From assembly GCA_964541075.1 (NCBI GenBank), contig CAZIPZ010000237.1, positions 1 through 5,436 on the forward strand: DNA of 5,436 nucleotides, in the 5' to 3' direction. Source of the DNA: CAZIPZ01 sp964541075 (lineage in GTDB: Bacteria > Acidobacteriota > Terriglobia > 20CM-2-55-15). Shown in pieces: positions 4,896 through 5,436 of this stretch. The position numbers and the translations under genes were made by a program. Under the pieces are notes generated by a model. The model worked only from the letters and a program-made list of their open reading frames with translations. It was not told the origin of the DNA and did no database searches. Every line of letters begins with the position of its first letter. Position 1 is the stretch's first letter.

Positions 4896-5436
4896 ATGGA
4901 ACGACGTGTAATGGACATGATGCCGAACCGGAGAGATGTACTGAAGTGGGGCGGAATGGCGCTGGCCGGCACATACGTGGATCAGATTGTTGGGCCGCTG
5001 AAGGTTGAGGCGGCTGGAAAGGTGACGCCAAGGAGCACCGCGCGGAACCTTATCTTTATTGATATGGGCGGTTGTATCAGCCCACAGGATTGCTGGGACT
5101 TCAAGCCGCATCCGCTGCAGCCCAAGGATCTCGAAATCCGGAAGATTTCGAGTGAGGTTGAGCTGTCGAAAACGCTGTTCCCGCAGATGATCGACCAGTT
5201 CGACAAGGTTGCGCTTGTGCGTTCGCTCCGCGCGCCCGAACTGGTGCATTTCAACGGGCAGTATCATACCCAGACGGGTCGTGTGTTGGCTCCTGCGCTG
5301 GCAAAAGAAGTGCCGGCCTTCGGTTCCATTATCTCAATGGAATTGGAGCCGCAGCGCCGGGAGAACGACACTTTCCCAACGTATCTCAGTACATCGCTTG
5401 CAACGGCGAGAGCGGGGTCCATCGGTGCGGGCTTTC
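4896..5436 (+). CDS. DUF1501 family protein, Tat-type signal (partial, right edge)
   Basis: The frame stays open to the window end, giving the first 180 residues; DUF1501 proteins are usually 400-500 residues, so more than half is missing. The N-terminus has a twin-arginine motif, NRRDVLK (Arg12-Arg13), followed by a short, mildly hydrophobic stretch (WGGMALAGTYV), typical of this family and suggesting export in folded form. The family signature follows: NLIFIDMGG (51-59), then D65, D68 and K70-P71 matching the usual GG-x-SHxDxFDxKP, then LFPQMIDQFDKVALVRSLRAPELVH and a GQYHTQTG segment. In this copy the signature reads GGCISPQDCWDFKP: the usual His is Pro63, and Cys60 and Cys66 are added. 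The family is, as I recall, related to alkaline-phosphatase-like enzymes, but its reaction is unknown. It is co-transcribed with, and probably partners, the preceding DUF1549/DUF1553 protein. Confidence 0.9.
   Translation, partial: MERRVMDMMPNRRDVLKWGGMALAGTYVDQIVGPLKVEAAGKVTPRSTARNLIFIDMGGCISPQDCWDFKPHPLQPKDLEIRKISSEVELSKTLFPQMIDQFDKVALVRSLRAPELVHFNGQYHTQTGRVLAPALAKEVPAFGSIISMELEPQRRENDTFPTYLSTSLATARAGSIGAGF

Noticed and set aside
4773..5267. Long - strand open frames opposite the end of the DUF1549/DUF1553 gene and the start of the DUF1501 gene
   Set aside because: They are antisense to well-supported coding sequence, straddle the operon junction, and encode no recognisable domain.

Overview
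The window (about 53% GC by eye) reads as a chromosomal stretch from a soil-type bacterium, most likely Acidobacteriota. The grounds are indirect: an adjacent DUF1549/DUF1553 gene and DUF1501 gene (a pairing common in Planctomycetes, Verrucomicrobia and Acidobacteria), many exported proteins of unknown role, stand-alone receiver proteins, and AGGAGG ribosome binding sites. No rRNA, tRNA, CRISPR array, transposase or phage gene was seen.

Layout. Positions 1-166 hold at most the tail of an upstream gene. Two stand-alone response-regulator receiver proteins follow on the + strand (167-556 and 553-954), joined by an ATGA overlap. The first has lost the phosphorylatable aspartate (Glu57 instead) and one acidic-pocket residue; the second is fully canonical. 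They converge on a small exported protein of unknown function on the - strand (1081-1389), with two dyads between the genes. Next on the - strand is an exported metallo-beta-lactamase-fold hydrolase (1543-2463), closed by a strong terminator hairpin (1501-1531), so it is probably transcribed separately from the small gene.

A divergent region of about 485 bp (2464-2948) separates the hydrolase from a + strand operon. On the hydrolase side it has an extended -10 promoter candidate and a perfect inverted repeat. On the operon side it has a weak promoter candidate and a long 5' leader with several consecutive dyads. The operon encodes an exported DUF1549/DUF1553 protein with a CxxCH haem-type motif (2949-4871) and, 24 bp later, the start of a Tat-type DUF1501 protein that runs off the right edge (4896-5436).

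The DUF1549/DUF1553 and DUF1501 proteins probably work together at or beyond the inner membrane on an unknown process. The receiver pair probably forms a signalling module whose kinase lies elsewhere. No functional link between the three blocks can be shown from the sequence. The more notable points are the degenerate/canonical receiver pair, the CxxCH motif holding the only two cysteines of the mature DUF1549/DUF1553 protein, the altered DUF1501 signature, the structured leader, and two dyads with matching half-sites on either side of the two - strand genes. None amounts to a clearly new system.
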